Of a stretch of DNA of 64,000 bases, positions 25,954-35,096 are shown in pieces. Within the stretch, counting starts at the first letter, position 1. Every line of letters starts with the position of its first letter. The stretch is from assembly GCA_028687645.1 (NCBI GenBank), contig JAQTZQ010000001.1:1-64000 (forward strand). The letters are read 5' to 3'. The notes beneath the pieces are model-generated. The model saw only the letters and a program-made list of their open reading frames with translations, ran no database searches and was not told the DNA's origin. This stretch comes from Rhodocyclaceae bacterium (lineage in GTDB: Bacteria; Pseudomonadota; Gammaproteobacteria; Burkholderiales; Rhodocyclaceae). The translations under genes and the position numbers were made by a program.

Positions 25954-27042
25954 TTGCCGTTTACGCCATTCCACATGGGCGCTGCGCTCATTGTTAAACC
26001 TGCTCTGACCCGAAACTTCAGCGTGATTACTTTCGGCATTGCACAGGTTGCAATGGATATTGAGCCGGGTATTGGCATGTTTACTGGCGCGGAAGTTCTT
26101 CACGGCCCCACACACACCATTCTGGGTGCGCTGGTCATTGCTTACCTCGTAATGCTTATCGCACCAAGTATTTGCAGCTACTTGCAAATGAAATGGAACA
26201 AAGAAGTCATTCACTATAATTTGCTTTGGTTAGTGCAATCTGAAGCCGTAACAAAGACCGCAGTGATTATTGGTGCATTCTTTGGCACCTTGAGTCATGT
26301 TGCCCTCGATAGCCTGATGCACCACGATATTCAGCCCTTGCTTCCATTTTCGCAGGGGAACCCGTTGATGGGCTTGATCACGCACGACGAGGTGTATCAG
26401 TTGTGTGGGGCGGCAGGCGTTTTGGGCGCGATCGCATGGGTTGCCATTAAATTCTTTCGTCGCTCCCCACAAGATGCCGGTGTCAGCGTAGCGCCTGAAC
26501 CGATGGGAGTTGATACACACAAAGGGACCTTTGTGCTTTGGGTTAAAGAATTGCGCTTTACTTGGTTCTGGATGTTCGTTTTAACGGTCATGCCCAGTGT
26601 TCTATACGGCTCATCAATCTTTTCAAGGACGGTTTTGATGGCCGCTGTTGTTATAGGCATTCCATCTGTTGCCATTGCTCGCTTGATTGCCAAGGGCACA
26701 AAAAATGGTTTGAGGCGATTGGCGGTTATGCTGCTGATGCCATTGATGGCACTGACCTACGTCTCCCAGGTTGATCAGCAAATTCCGGAAAACGCTACCC
26801 CGATCACGATAGCCCTTGAGTCCTTTCGGTTGGAAACGGGGAACTACCCAGACACACTGGAAACGCTCATTCCAAAGCACTTGGCGAAGATGCCAGTGTT
26901 AAGGTTTTCAATTGAACAACCGCACGTAACCTACAGAGTCACGAACGGAAAACCATACTTGTCACTCCCTTCAGCAATGGGTGACATGTTTGCAATATTT
27001 GAGTACAACTTTGAAACCAAAGTCTGGATACAGTATTTCTGA
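25954..27042 (+). CDS. YdjM-like membrane-bound metal-dependent hydrolase
   Basis: A 362-residue inner-membrane protein. The N-terminal half shows the YdjM/DUF457-type pattern: TPFHMGAAL, DIEPG, LHGPTHTILGA, then GTLSHVALDSLMHHDIQPLLPFSQGN. It has several His/Asp residues that would bind metal between membrane helices. The C-terminal part has further helices and a soluble tail (NYPDTLETLIPKHLAKMP) like a pilin/GspG-type C-terminal segment. The start is TTG 25954 with AGGAG upstream. E. coli YdjM is LexA-controlled; the substrate is unknown. Confidence 0.7.
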   Translation: MPFTPFHMGAALIVKPALTRNFSVITFGIAQVAMDIEPGIGMFTGAEVLHGPTHTILGALVIAYLVMLIAPSICSYLQMKWNKEVIHYNLLWLVQSEAVTKTAVIIGAFFGTLSHVALDSLMHHDIQPLLPFSQGNPLMGLITHDEVYQLCGAAGVLGAIAWVAIKFFRRSPQDAGVSVAPEPMGVDTHKGTFVLWVKELRFTWFWMFVLTVMPSVLYGSSIFSRTVLMAAVVIGIPSVAIARLIAKGTKNGLRRLAVMLLMPLMALTYVSQVDQQIPENATPITIALESFRLETGNYPDTLETLIPKHLAKMPVLRFSIEQPHVTYRVTNGKPYLSLPSAMGDMFAIFEYNFETKVWIQYF

Positions 27043-27089
27043 ATATTTTTTGTGGCGTAAGTTTTTGCCCCGCGCGGGGGGAGGTGGTT

Positions 27090-27302
27090 TCACGCAAACA
27101 AATCAGGCTGTGGTTGCCGCAAACTATCTCGACTAACGGTGAGCCGAACGTTGATGCCCTTTTTACCAATGGCCTCAACAATCATGCACCCACGAACTGC
27201 TTCAGCAATCACGATGACGTTACGTGTCAGCGCCTTCGTCCTGCCGACGTAGGTAGCCATGTTGCCAGGGGTGGGTGTCCAAGATGTCATTTCGTGAATC
27301 AT
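27090..27302 (-). CDS. small conserved island protein
   Basis: A 70-residue protein (MIHEMTSWTPTPGNMATYVG...) ending GKKGINVRLTVSRDSLRQPQPDLFA. The tail VRLTVSRDSLxxPQPxLF recurs in small proteins of other integrative elements, as far as I recall. The start could be 27302 or the internal ATG at 27290. It is the only minus-strand gene in this stretch (27043-27499), which otherwise has no convincing frame. Confidence 0.5.
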   Translation of the reverse strand: MIHEMTSWTPTPGNMATYVGRTKALTRNVIVIAEAVRGCMIVEAIGKKGINVRLTVSRDSLRQPQPDLFA

Positions 27303-27499
27303 AGCCCTTTGAGTTGCCTTTGTATCCGTGCGGACTAAAACCCAGCTTCTGGGCTGATTCAGAGCAGTTCAACACGGCATCCGCTATGTTCAGCAACAAA
27401 ATACAAGTCACCGAACATCTGCTGTTTTCCAAGCAGAAGCCCGCCAGCAATCACGCTAATCAGGCAAAATGTCTATTTGCCGAAATTCATCTGGAATTT

Positions 27500-28018
27500 A
27501 TGAATCGTCTGCTGTCAGCCATTGCCTTTGCCGCCCATAAACACCGTGACCAAAGACGCAAGGACCTCGTTGCATCCCCATACATCAACCACCTCATCGG
27601 GCTGGCCAATGTATTGGCCAACGAAGCCGGCATCGAAGATGAACGTATTCTGATTGCTGCCATCCTGCACGACACAATCGAAGATACCGAGACCACCGAG
27701 CAAGAACTCATCCGTGATTTCGGTAAAGAAGTCGCAGATATCGTTATGGAAGTGTCTGACGACAAGTCGTTGTCAAAAGCGGAACGCAAGCAACTTCAAA
27801 TTGAACATGCTGCCACCATCAGTCGGCGCGCCAAGGTCGTCAAACTGGCCGACAAAATCTGCAACCTGCGCGATATCGCCAATAATCCACCGGCAGACTG
27901 GACCCTTGAACGCAAACAGGGATACTTCGACTGGGCTAAGTCTGTGGTCGATGCCTTGCGTGGCACTCATCCGGCGCTCGAACATCTATTTGACGAAGCC
28001 TACAAACTTCGCCCCTGA
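27500..28018 (+). CDS. HD-domain phosphohydrolase (RelA/SpoT/MESH1-like)
   Basis: A 172-residue protein. AAHKHRDQRRKDLVASPYINH (about residues 12-32) supplies the first metal-binding His. The HD pair lies in AAILHDTIEDTETTEQEL and the downstream part (RAKVVKLADKICNLRDI) is typical. This is the stand-alone HD fold of Mesh1/SpoT-type hydrolases. Those remove pyrophosphate from (p)ppGpp or NADPH 2'-phosphate, or process other nucleotides. ATG 27500 gives the usual length; 27386 is possible. It precedes xseA by four bases, so the two are probably co-transcribed. Confidence 0.8.
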   Translation: MNRLLSAIAFAAHKHRDQRRKDLVASPYINHLIGLANVLANEAGIEDERILIAAILHDTIEDTETTEQELIRDFGKEVADIVMEVSDDKSLSKAERKQLQIEHAATISRRAKVVKLADKICNLRDIANNPPADWTLERKQGYFDWAKSVVDALRGTHPALEHLFDEAYKLRP

Positions 28019-28022
28019 CTCG

Positions 28023-29684
28023 ATGCCCACGTTTCTCGACGTCCAATTCAAAGATAAAGACCAAGCGAAAGCACTCGGTGCCCGTTGGGATGGCACGGCC
28101 AAAAAATGGTATGTCCCTGATGGCAAGGAATTGGCCCCTTTCAATGCCTGGTTGCCGGTAGCACTGCGTGGCACCGCACCCGCACCAGTTGCCAATACGG
28201 CACTAACGCCATCCGATGGGTTTGGAAACGATGTTGCTCTAGCCAAGAAGGGTATGACCCTCTCGGAATTGCTGGCCGGTGTCTCCTTAGCGGTGGCTCA
28301 AGCTTTCAAATCGGGTGTCTGGACCATGGTCGAAGTCGTAGAAGCTCGAACCAAGAATGGTCATGTCTACCTTGAACTATCCGAGCGCACCCTAGAAGGC
28401 AGTGTTCTGGCTACGGCACGAGCAACCCTCTGGGCGACCACGGCCAACAAAATCCTGCCCGAATTCGAGCGGGCAACCGGTGCCACCATTGCCCCGGGCA
28501 TCAAATTATTGGTGCGTGCTAAACCCGTCTTCAAGGCGCAATACGGATTCAGCATTGAAATTGATGCCATCGACCCCGAATACACCTTGGGTGACCTTGA
28601 GGCTCGTAAACGGGAAATCCGTACGCGCCTGCAACAAGAAGGCATCTACGACGCCAACAAAAAACTAACGTCCCCATGGAATTTCAATGCAGTACTCGTC
28701 GTCGCTCCACAAGGCGCTGCCGGCCTGGGTGATTTCCAGGCGGAGGCAACTCGCCTCGAACGATTCGGTATCTGCCGCTTTGTTTATGCCACCAGCCGAT
28801 TCCAAGGGGAGGGCGCTGCCAACGAAATCAAAGCGGCTCTCCAGTCTGCGCTTGAGCAATGGCGTGATTCCGGCATGCCGTCACCTGACGCGATAGTCAT
28901 CATCCGTGGTGGTGGTGCGGTCAATGACCTAGCCTGGTTAAACGACTACGAACTCGCCAAGGTCATCTGCACGATGAAAGTTCCCGTACTGACTGGCATC
29001 GGTCACGAGCGCGACAACACTATCCTCGATGAAGTGTCGAACATTCGCTTCGATACCCCGAGCAAGGTGGCCGCTGGAATTGAGAAAATCATCAAAAAAC
29101 GGGTAGAGGAGGCCAAAGCCAGCTTTGCGCTGCTGACCAACTTTGCAACGCGAGCAGTCAATAACGCCAACGGTCGTCTCGATAGGGATTTCACCGCTAT
29201 CCAGGCCGGGGCGGTACGTCAGCTGGCAACCACCAAGCAGCACACCCAAGCGATGATGAGTGAGGTGCGTCATGAAACGCATCAACAATTATCCGAAGCC
29301 AAACGCGCAGTGCCCGCCTTGTTCTCGGAAATCCGGGTAGAAGCGAGCAATGTTGTCAAAACGGCAAGAACGCTGACAACCAATCGGCTGGATGCAATAC
29401 GAGACCGAGCGACCGTTGATTTACTGCGCAGTCGGGAATCGCTAAGGCAAGAATTCGCTGACTTGGTGACATCCGCCCGCCGCGCAATCGCCGACGCAAA
29501 ACAAACATCACAAGCCCTGGTCTTAGAAATTACCGGCCAAGGGCCACAGAAAACCTTGGGGCGCGGGTTTGCCATCGTGCGCGATGAACAAGGACAGCCA
29601 ATAACCTCAGCTACCGGCGCGAAGCCTGGGGTAGGGATGGAAATTGAATTCAGGGATGGCCGTCTGGCTGCCCAAGCAAAATAG
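28023..29684 (+). CDS. xseA: exonuclease VII large subunit with N-terminal DUF5710
   Basis: A 553-residue protein. Residues 1-50 (FLDVQFKDKDQAKALGARWDGTAKKWYVPDG) are a DUF5710 module normally seen in primase/helicase-type plasmid proteins. The XseA chain follows: an OB-fold N-terminus (LSELLAGVSLAV...), the catalytic block with AIVIIRGGGAVNDLAWLND (about 300) and GIGHERDNTILDE, then a long coiled-coil region and a C-terminal segment LGRGFAIVRDEQG. The complex with XseB degrades single-stranded DNA from both ends. The fusion to DUF5710 is unlike the chromosomal XseA and marks this as an element-specific copy. Confidence 0.9.
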   Translation: MPTFLDVQFKDKDQAKALGARWDGTAKKWYVPDGKELAPFNAWLPVALRGTAPAPVANTALTPSDGFGNDVALAKKGMTLSELLAGVSLAVAQAFKSGVWTMVEVVEARTKNGHVYLELSERTLEGSVLATARATLWATTANKILPEFERATGATIAPGIKLLVRAKPVFKAQYGFSIEIDAIDPEYTLGDLEARKREIRTRLQQEGIYDANKKLTSPWNFNAVLVVAPQGAAGLGDFQAEATRLERFGICRFVYATSRFQGEGAANEIKAALQSALEQWRDSGMPSPDAIVIIRGGGAVNDLAWLNDYELAKVICTMKVPVLTGIGHERDNTILDEVSNIRFDTPSKVAAGIEKIIKKRVEEAKASFALLTNFATRAVNNANGRLDRDFTAIQAGAVRQLATTKQHTQAMMSEVRHETHQQLSEAKRAVPALFSEIRVEASNVVKTARTLTTNRLDAIRDRATVDLLRSRESLRQEFADLVTSARRAIADAKQTSQALVLEITGQGPQKTLGRGFAIVRDEQGQPITSATGAKPGVGMEIEFRDGRLAAQAK

Positions 29685-29695
29685 GAAAAACGGAA

Positions 29696-29989
29696 ATGGC
29701 TGAAAACACCTTCAAACAAGCCTATGGCGTTCTGCAAAAACACGCCGAAGCACTCCGCACGCAGCAAGAACCGAACATTGATGACCTACTGACCATCGTT
29801 ACCGAGTCGGTCGATGCCTACAAAGTCTGCAAAGAGCGTATTGACGCCGTCGAAAAGGCATTGGAGCAGGCCCTGAGTGGTGCAGGGGTAAGCCATTCTG
29901 AAGGCTATTATTCAGAGGACAGTCATGGCGAACCGCCACCAGATGTGGGTTCGTCTACCCACCCAGCATTTATAGATATTCCGTTTTAG
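29696..29989 (+). CDS. xseB: exonuclease VII small subunit
   Basis: A 97-residue protein. The first 60 residues form two helices (FKQAYGVLQKHAEALRTQQE, DDLLTIVTESVDAYKVCKERIDAVEKALEQAL) as in XseB, the small subunit that wraps the XseA coiled coil. An acidic Pro-rich C-terminal tail ends AFIDIPF, which resembles an SSB-type C-terminal peptide. It lies 11 bases after xseA and is the expected partner. Confidence 0.85.
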   Translation: MAENTFKQAYGVLQKHAEALRTQQEPNIDDLLTIVTESVDAYKVCKERIDAVEKALEQALSGAGVSHSEGYYSEDSHGEPPPDVGSSTHPAFIDIPF

Positions 29990-30265
29990 CAATCACCGAC
30001 AAGACATACGCACAAATCAGGATAAGTAGCCCGAATGAGACATGATTTGAAGGTTTCCTTTACAGACAAAGATGCCAGAGGCAAGAAATAAGAGCTGAGT
30101 GCCCTCTCGGCAGTAAGCTGGGTCCTTGCTGGCCATCCTACGAAATGTCAGCAATAAGTTAAATGGCTGTCCATTCGAATGGGGTGGCGCAGCACGCCTA
30201 TGCGGTTTGACTGAGTTGCATTCAAGATATATTCGTTGCACTCGATTTAAGACCGCTGCCTGCGA

Positions 30266-30300
30266 GGTAATATTAATTACCATCCGGGTAATATTAAACA
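30266..30300. promoter_or_regulatory. candidate enhancer (UAS) with GGTAATATTAATTACC dyad
   Basis: GGTAATATTAATTACC (30266..30281) is a dyad (GGTAAT/ATTACC). A second GGGTAATATTAA half site begins at 30285. The cluster lies about 85-100 bases upstream of the sigma-54 promoter at 30366, the normal distance for a bacterial enhancer-binding protein. That the activator encoded at 35097 binds here is inferred. Confidence 0.5.
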
Positions 30301-30365
30301 CCACCCGCAATCTACCGATGCTGCGGGAAAATAATATCCTATTGATTTTATTGTAATTATTGTTA

Positions 30366-30381
30366 TGGCACGCCAATTGCT
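30366..30381 (+). promoter_or_regulatory. sigma-54 (-24/-12) promoter
   Basis: TGGCACGCCAATTGCT fits the sigma-54 consensus TGGCAC-R-N4-TTGCW with no mismatch in the GG (-24) and GC (-12) positions. It lies 38 bases ahead of the DUF932-like start at 30419, and a sigma-54 activator is encoded in the same locus (35097). The region from 29990 to 30418 has no other gene. Confidence 0.8.
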
Positions 30382-30418
30382 TAAGATGGTTAACTAAACT
30401 ATTCCGTAAGAGGATGCC

Positions 30419-31480
30419 ATGCTGAAGACCAACGATCTTGAACTGCTGAACCAGCGCGTGCAATTTGAAAAAAACGTTGTCGTACAACCGATTGATGCCC
30501 CGGTACAAGTCGAGTTGGCAAGAGATGGCAAAACCGCAAAGTTTTTCCACCGCAACACCGAGCTGCTGGCCAGTGTCGAACGACCGCTCATGCACCAGCT
30601 CGGCTCACGGCTGTGGATTACACAGGATTTCGCTGCCATCAACCAACGATGGAAAAGCACGCCGGCACAACAACTAGAACAGGAACTTGCATCCGTGTTT
30701 CAGCGGCATGACCTGGTAGTGCGCCACTATCGAGATGTAAGGGGCGTGAACAGGGTTTACGGCTTTGTCACTCCGGCCTTTGTTGATGTTAATCCGCTCG
30801 ACTTTCGCCAGCGCTTCATTGAGCAAATTCGGCTGAACACCGCGATTTCACCTAAGTGTGGCAGCCTGACCCGCGATAAAAACGGAGATCTGATGGAATG
30901 GTTCGATTTTCAATCACCTGGCTACCAAACCGAGTTTCGCTATGGCCTGCACTACGCCCGCAATAGTGGATATGATGCCTACAAGGTACATTGGGGCCGC
31001 GAGGTCATCATCTGCACCAACGGCCTTAAGCGCTGGGAAAGCAGTGTTTCGCGCTGGAAACACACCCGCGAACTAGCCGTGATGGATTTCATTGAAGAGA
31101 CCGTCAGGGAAGGCATTGCAAACCAGCAATGGCTGGAAGAACGCATCCATAACGCCCAAGACACCCAGTTGGCAGAAGATATCTTCCGCGAACTAATGGC
31201 GCGTTTGTCTCTGGCTGCGGCCACCAAAGAGCGCTTGCACAGCCGGGTTGAGGTTGAGGCAGAAGTGGTGGGTCGCAACGAATGGGCGCTGTCGCAGGCG
31301 ATGACCTGGCTTGGCACCCACGACCGTCACATGTCCTTCTGGATCAAGCAGCAGTTAACTGACTTGGGCACCGAACTGCTGGAAAACTCGCTGAAGAAGG
31401 TGCTTGAGGTTGATGTCAAGCCGCGTGGTGATGGGCGTTATGGAATCGTTCTGCCGCAGGCACGGAATTTATCGGCCTGA
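30419..31480 (+). CDS. DUF932-like protein under sigma-54 control
   Basis: A 353-residue soluble protein. The middle block YGLHYARNSGYDAYKVHWGREVIICTNGLKRW has the character of DUF932 phage/plasmid-type proteins, whose function is not established to my knowledge. The N-terminus (VVVQPIDAPVQVELA) is beta-rich and the C-terminal third is helical. The ATG follows AAGAGG. A consensus sigma-54 promoter with upstream dyads precedes it. Downstream are a histidine kinase, a receiver protein and a CARF-type sigma-54 activator, suggesting that this protein is the induced output of that circuit. The family assignment is moderate. Confidence 0.55.
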   Translation: MLKTNDLELLNQRVQFEKNVVVQPIDAPVQVELARDGKTAKFFHRNTELLASVERPLMHQLGSRLWITQDFAAINQRWKSTPAQQLEQELASVFQRHDLVVRHYRDVRGVNRVYGFVTPAFVDVNPLDFRQRFIEQIRLNTAISPKCGSLTRDKNGDLMEWFDFQSPGYQTEFRYGLHYARNSGYDAYKVHWGREVIICTNGLKRWESSVSRWKHTRELAVMDFIEETVREGIANQQWLEERIHNAQDTQLAEDIFRELMARLSLAAATKERLHSRVEVEAEVVGRNEWALSQAMTWLGTHDRHMSFWIKQQLTDLGTELLENSLKKVLEVDVKPRGDGRYGIVLPQARNLSA

Positions 31481-31548
31481 AGTGTGCGCATACAGGTTTT
31501 TATAACTCAAATAATAAATTTGCTATCGGAATCTAAAGAAAGTTTTAA

Positions 31549-33684
31549 ATGTCAAATAAAAATAAAATTTTTAAAATTAAAAATGCCATTAATCATGTCA
31601 CGAATGATAAGACAAAGATTTATGGTTTCATTAATACCATTTTTGCGTTTGGGTTTTCATACCTGCTCGCTGTACTTCTTTACTACGTGCTTAATAGCTA
31701 TAGAGATTACGGGAGTATTGAGGCGGAAGAAGTATTTAAGCGTTTTAACGATTTAGACTGGTACTTAATATTAGCGTATTTTGCTGTTAGCATATTAATT
31801 TCCCTGTTTATAGAGTTATTCGCTTATCGTCCATTTATGCGACCGATACGTCGTGCCATAGCAAAAAAAAATGGGGATCACTTTAAATATGGGATGACTT
31901 ATATCTATGATGGTGACCAATGTAGGTTTTCCAGTTCCGATACATTTGGTTGGGGTGGCGGAAAAACAGACTTGGAATATATTAATTACATTTCAATGAT
32001 CTTGATCGGGTTTCCATTTTTAATTCTGATTCCCATTGAACATAAGATTCAGTATTTAAGGAGTCGTCAATATTTTACAAAAATCTTCTTCTTTTTGGCC
32101 GTGCAACTAAGACTAGCCATCTTTCCAAAAAATGCTGATCTCCTCATGTTTAAAGCGTGTGAGAAAATGATACTCGTGCAAGAATCCGACATTAATTACG
32201 GTAAATCGCGTTACTACTTGGCGCTGATGACTGAGAAGATCGGACGCAATCGATTTAACGCACAAGTTGATCAGGATATGTTGACTCGAACGCAGGAACT
32301 TTTGATAGAGGCCATCGATCTTGGTGTAGAGAATGCAGAGTTTCAGTTGGGAATGTTTTACCTGCAATATGCCAGCACACTTGCAGATCGGTCAGTTAAT
32401 GGCAACAAAGAGGGAGTAAGACTACTTCAGAATGTCATTTCGAAGCCGTCGAGCAACCTGGGAACTTGTAACATGTGCCGAATCGCAATTGCCAAATCAC
32501 TTTCTGACTCTGAAGATGCAGATGAACTGGAGTACGCAATAAAAATACTAGATGACTTTGATATTGGTAACAAAGAAACAGCCAAATTAGAGCGTAGTGG
32601 TTTATTTGTCAGAGACTGTTTGAAAGACAGAAGAGAAAAAAATGACGCTGCGTTTATTAAAGAGGCATTTAGGCTGACAATGATTAACCCGATGAAACAT
32701 GATTCCATACCACTTGACAAGAGAATGATTAATGCGGATTACACCTCGTTAAATGACATAAAAACAAAATTGAATCTAAAACTTGCAAATGCACGCGAGA
32801 TTGAATTGATCAAAACTCTCGAAGCCGAAAAAAGGAAGGCCACAGAAAACCTGATGGCGATGTTCTCCCATAAATTCAGGGGGCCGGTTGACAGCATTAT
32901 TTTCAACACTCAACACAAACACGATGAGCGCATTTATCTGGATGCCGCGCGAACCATGACCGGCTTGTTGGAAGTGTTCAGCATCGTTTCCACCGAACCC
33001 GAAAATTTGGCTGAGGCGATGCGAAACGACCTTGGGGGCAGTGGTTCGCCGGAAAAAACCATTCTGCGCTCCTTGAAGTTGGCTTTGATGCAGTTGCTCT
33101 CCCAGCGAAACATAAAGCGCATGTCGCGGCATTATTGGCGCCATGCCCGTCGCGGCGGCCTGGTGCCGGAGAATGTCAGTTTCAAGGACTGGGCGACCCA
33201 GTCAGAAACGACCGTGTTGGAGAAAGAAATTCAGGAAAAGCTGGAAATGGCGGTGAGCGCCCTTTCCATCGAAAACGGCGCGGTGGAGCTGTTGGCCTGG
33301 CTGCAGAGCAACCTCTTCGCAACCACGATTGAAGTCGCCGACGATAGCCAAATCCGATTTGCTGAGTATGGGCGTAAAGAGGCCTTGCTGATCACCATCA
33401 TGACTGAAGTGCTGGTCAATGCCATCAAACACACGGATGTCACATCTAGCCAGCCATTGAGCATAAGCTGGAAAGAAGAAGATCAAGCACTGGTGTTTGA
33501 ATGTACCAACCCGAGTAGCCGGGAATCGCGCAGTGGTGTAAGCCGTGGCAGTGGCAAAGGCCATCTGTTTTTGAAGACACTGCTGGATAAAATGCAGGGT
33601 GAATTCAAACCTGATGTGTATAGAGATTTATCTTCGGTTCATATAACCATGCCGTATGATTTGCTTAAAGGAGCTGCAAAGTGA
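31549..33684 (+). CDS. membrane histidine kinase
   Basis: A 711-residue protein. Four membrane helices lie in the first 200 residues, followed by a repeat-like helical middle (NAEFQLGMFYLQYASTLADRSVNGNKEGVRLL, Sel1/TPR-like). The H-box FSHKFRGPVDSI (about 438), N-box TEVLVNAIKHTD (about 616) and a glycine box RGSGKGHLFLK complete the kinase; a canonical DxGxG box is not obvious. The 5' two thirds of the gene are strikingly AT-rich while the kinase end has normal composition, hinting at domain shuffling. Its stop overlaps the receiver gene's GTG. It probably phosphorylates the receiver protein. Confidence 0.8.
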   Translation: MSNKNKIFKIKNAINHVTNDKTKIYGFINTIFAFGFSYLLAVLLYYVLNSYRDYGSIEAEEVFKRFNDLDWYLILAYFAVSILISLFIELFAYRPFMRPIRRAIAKKNGDHFKYGMTYIYDGDQCRFSSSDTFGWGGGKTDLEYINYISMILIGFPFLILIPIEHKIQYLRSRQYFTKIFFFLAVQLRLAIFPKNADLLMFKACEKMILVQESDINYGKSRYYLALMTEKIGRNRFNAQVDQDMLTRTQELLIEAIDLGVENAEFQLGMFYLQYASTLADRSVNGNKEGVRLLQNVISKPSSNLGTCNMCRIAIAKSLSDSEDADELEYAIKILDDFDIGNKETAKLERSGLFVRDCLKDRREKNDAAFIKEAFRLTMINPMKHDSIPLDKRMINADYTSLNDIKTKLNLKLANAREIELIKTLEAEKRKATENLMAMFSHKFRGPVDSIIFNTQHKHDERIYLDAARTMTGLLEVFSIVSTEPENLAEAMRNDLGGSGSPEKTILRSLKLALMQLLSQRNIKRMSRHYWRHARRGGLVPENVSFKDWATQSETTVLEKEIQEKLEMAVSALSIENGAVELLAWLQSNLFATTIEVADDSQIRFAEYGRKEALLITIMTEVLVNAIKHTDVTSSQPLSISWKEEDQALVFECTNPSSRESRSGVSRGSGKGHLFLKTLLDKMQGEFKPDVYRDLSSVHITMPYDLLKGAAK

Positions 33685-35054
33685 GTGCATTTTTATGGGT
33701 AGAGGATTTTGAAGGCGGGCAATATCGCGAGTTTGCCTTCAAGTTGTTTGGCGAAGCATTAGGTATTCCAGCCCATGACTTTTCAGATACAGAAACGGGT
33801 TTGAAGCAGCTATTGAAGAAAAACGATATTTATCTGGCGACTAATTTTGCTGATGGGCTCCGATTTATCAACGATGAATCGGAGCGTAAAAGAATTGATT
33901 ATGTGGTTCTGGATATTGATTTGGCACTCATGGGGCCAGACATCTCAGATGATGAACCGCTTATCCGACCCGTGCTGGAGAGCTGGTACAACTACAAGCC
34001 AGCCGATGCCAACGAGGAAGAATCATTCAATCGAGCTTGTGATGAACTGAAACGCGTCGCCGGTTATCATTTATATGTTGATCTGGTTGTAAATCTACGC
34101 TTTCCGCGTGACCGCATATTGTTTTGTTCAAATCATGGCGGCTACCTCAAGGCCATTCAGGATAGTTTCAACGGGGCAAAAATCAAGCCGCCAGCAGTGC
34201 TCACCAAATCCGATCCTGCCTTGAGCCATGAAGTAAGTGCTTTTTACGCTGATGAATATAGCCATGTTCGGCGCATCATCCTTGCTATTTGCGATGAACT
34301 GTCAGATGCGCTTCGATTCAAACAAGCCGAATTTACTATGGCAAAAGTTTTCAAAAATTCCGAGGACACGCTTAAAGCAACCGATGGCGCGTATTTTCTC
34401 GGTGTTTTGCCCCATCTTTTGCCGGCTTATCTCAATGACGATACTGAAATTCGATTGGTATATCGGCAGCTTGTCCGCGCCTTGACGCAAGAGTTTGTTG
34501 ATAAGGTGGATTACGAAGGCATGCCGAAAAACAAGAAGCCATTTGTCAGAGTGCTCCATACCATAAGAAACTGGACAAGCCACGACAGCAGGGCACTAAA
34601 TAATCTGGACGCCAGTGATGTGGCATATATATTTTACCTTTTCATTCAGACGGGATTTTCGATCAAGACGACAGTCATCGAATCTGTATTGGGTGATCTT
34701 TTGAACATTATCGGGCGTCACGGAGAAATAGATCACGAACTTCTCAACAGAGCAATCATCAATTCGATTGAAGATGTTTCACAACGAGGTGATGCTTTGT
34801 CAGATGAGGCAAAGAGCATTTTCTATCAAGAAAGAACGCCCTTTGGACTGAAAGTAAATTTACTTTCCCAAAATTCCTGTTTGTTCCCGGGTGAGCAAAA
34901 AAAATTCATTTATCAAATATTTTGGCACAACATTGTGACTCTGAATGACACAAATAGCTTGTCACCCCAATCGACCTTCTTCAGCAATGACGGCGCTTAC
35001 GCCGCTATAAAACAGTTGTCGCATAGAATCTTCAATAAGTCTTTTGTGGTGTGA
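33681..35054 (+). CDS. receiver-domain protein with unknown C-terminal effector
   Basis: A 457-residue protein. The N-terminal 150 residues are receiver-like: acidic pocket in LWVEDFEGG (about 6-11) and phosphoacceptor in DYVVLDIDLAL (about 75-80), with ILFCSNHGG near the switch strand. The remaining 300 residues are helical, without a DNA-binding domain I recognise (segments LPHLLPAYLNDDTEIRLVY and VLHTIRNWTSHDSRAL). The last is reminiscent of HEPN-type R-x4-6-H patterns, but weakly. It is translated by GTG overlapping the kinase stop. The output may be enzymatic or protein-protein, not transcriptional. Confidence 0.6.
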   Translation: MSAFLWVEDFEGGQYREFAFKLFGEALGIPAHDFSDTETGLKQLLKKNDIYLATNFADGLRFINDESERKRIDYVVLDIDLALMGPDISDDEPLIRPVLESWYNYKPADANEEESFNRACDELKRVAGYHLYVDLVVNLRFPRDRILFCSNHGGYLKAIQDSFNGAKIKPPAVLTKSDPALSHEVSAFYADEYSHVRRIILAICDELSDALRFKQAEFTMAKVFKNSEDTLKATDGAYFLGVLPHLLPAYLNDDTEIRLVYRQLVRALTQEFVDKVDYEGMPKNKKPFVRVLHTIRNWTSHDSRALNNLDASDVAYIFYLFIQTGFSIKTTVIESVLGDLLNIIGRHGEIDHELLNRAIINSIEDVSQRGDALSDEAKSIFYQERTPFGLKVNLLSQNSCLFPGEQKKFIYQIFWHNIVTLNDTNSLSPQSTFFSNDGAYAAIKQLSHRIFNKSFVV

Positions 35055-35096
35055 CCCGCCCGTCCCATTAGCCGCCATTTGATATTGCGACCATTC

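Noticed and set aside
27654-28022. Upstream extension of the xseA frame (track start 27654)
   Set aside because: It overlaps the HD-hydrolase gene in another frame, and the DUF5710 domain begins at ATG 28023, so the extension is out-of-frame shadow.
30017-30595. 192-residue minus-strand frame between xseB and the DUF932-like gene
   Set aside because: It spans the sigma-54 promoter and the start of the next gene and has no recognisable motif; composition looks non-coding.
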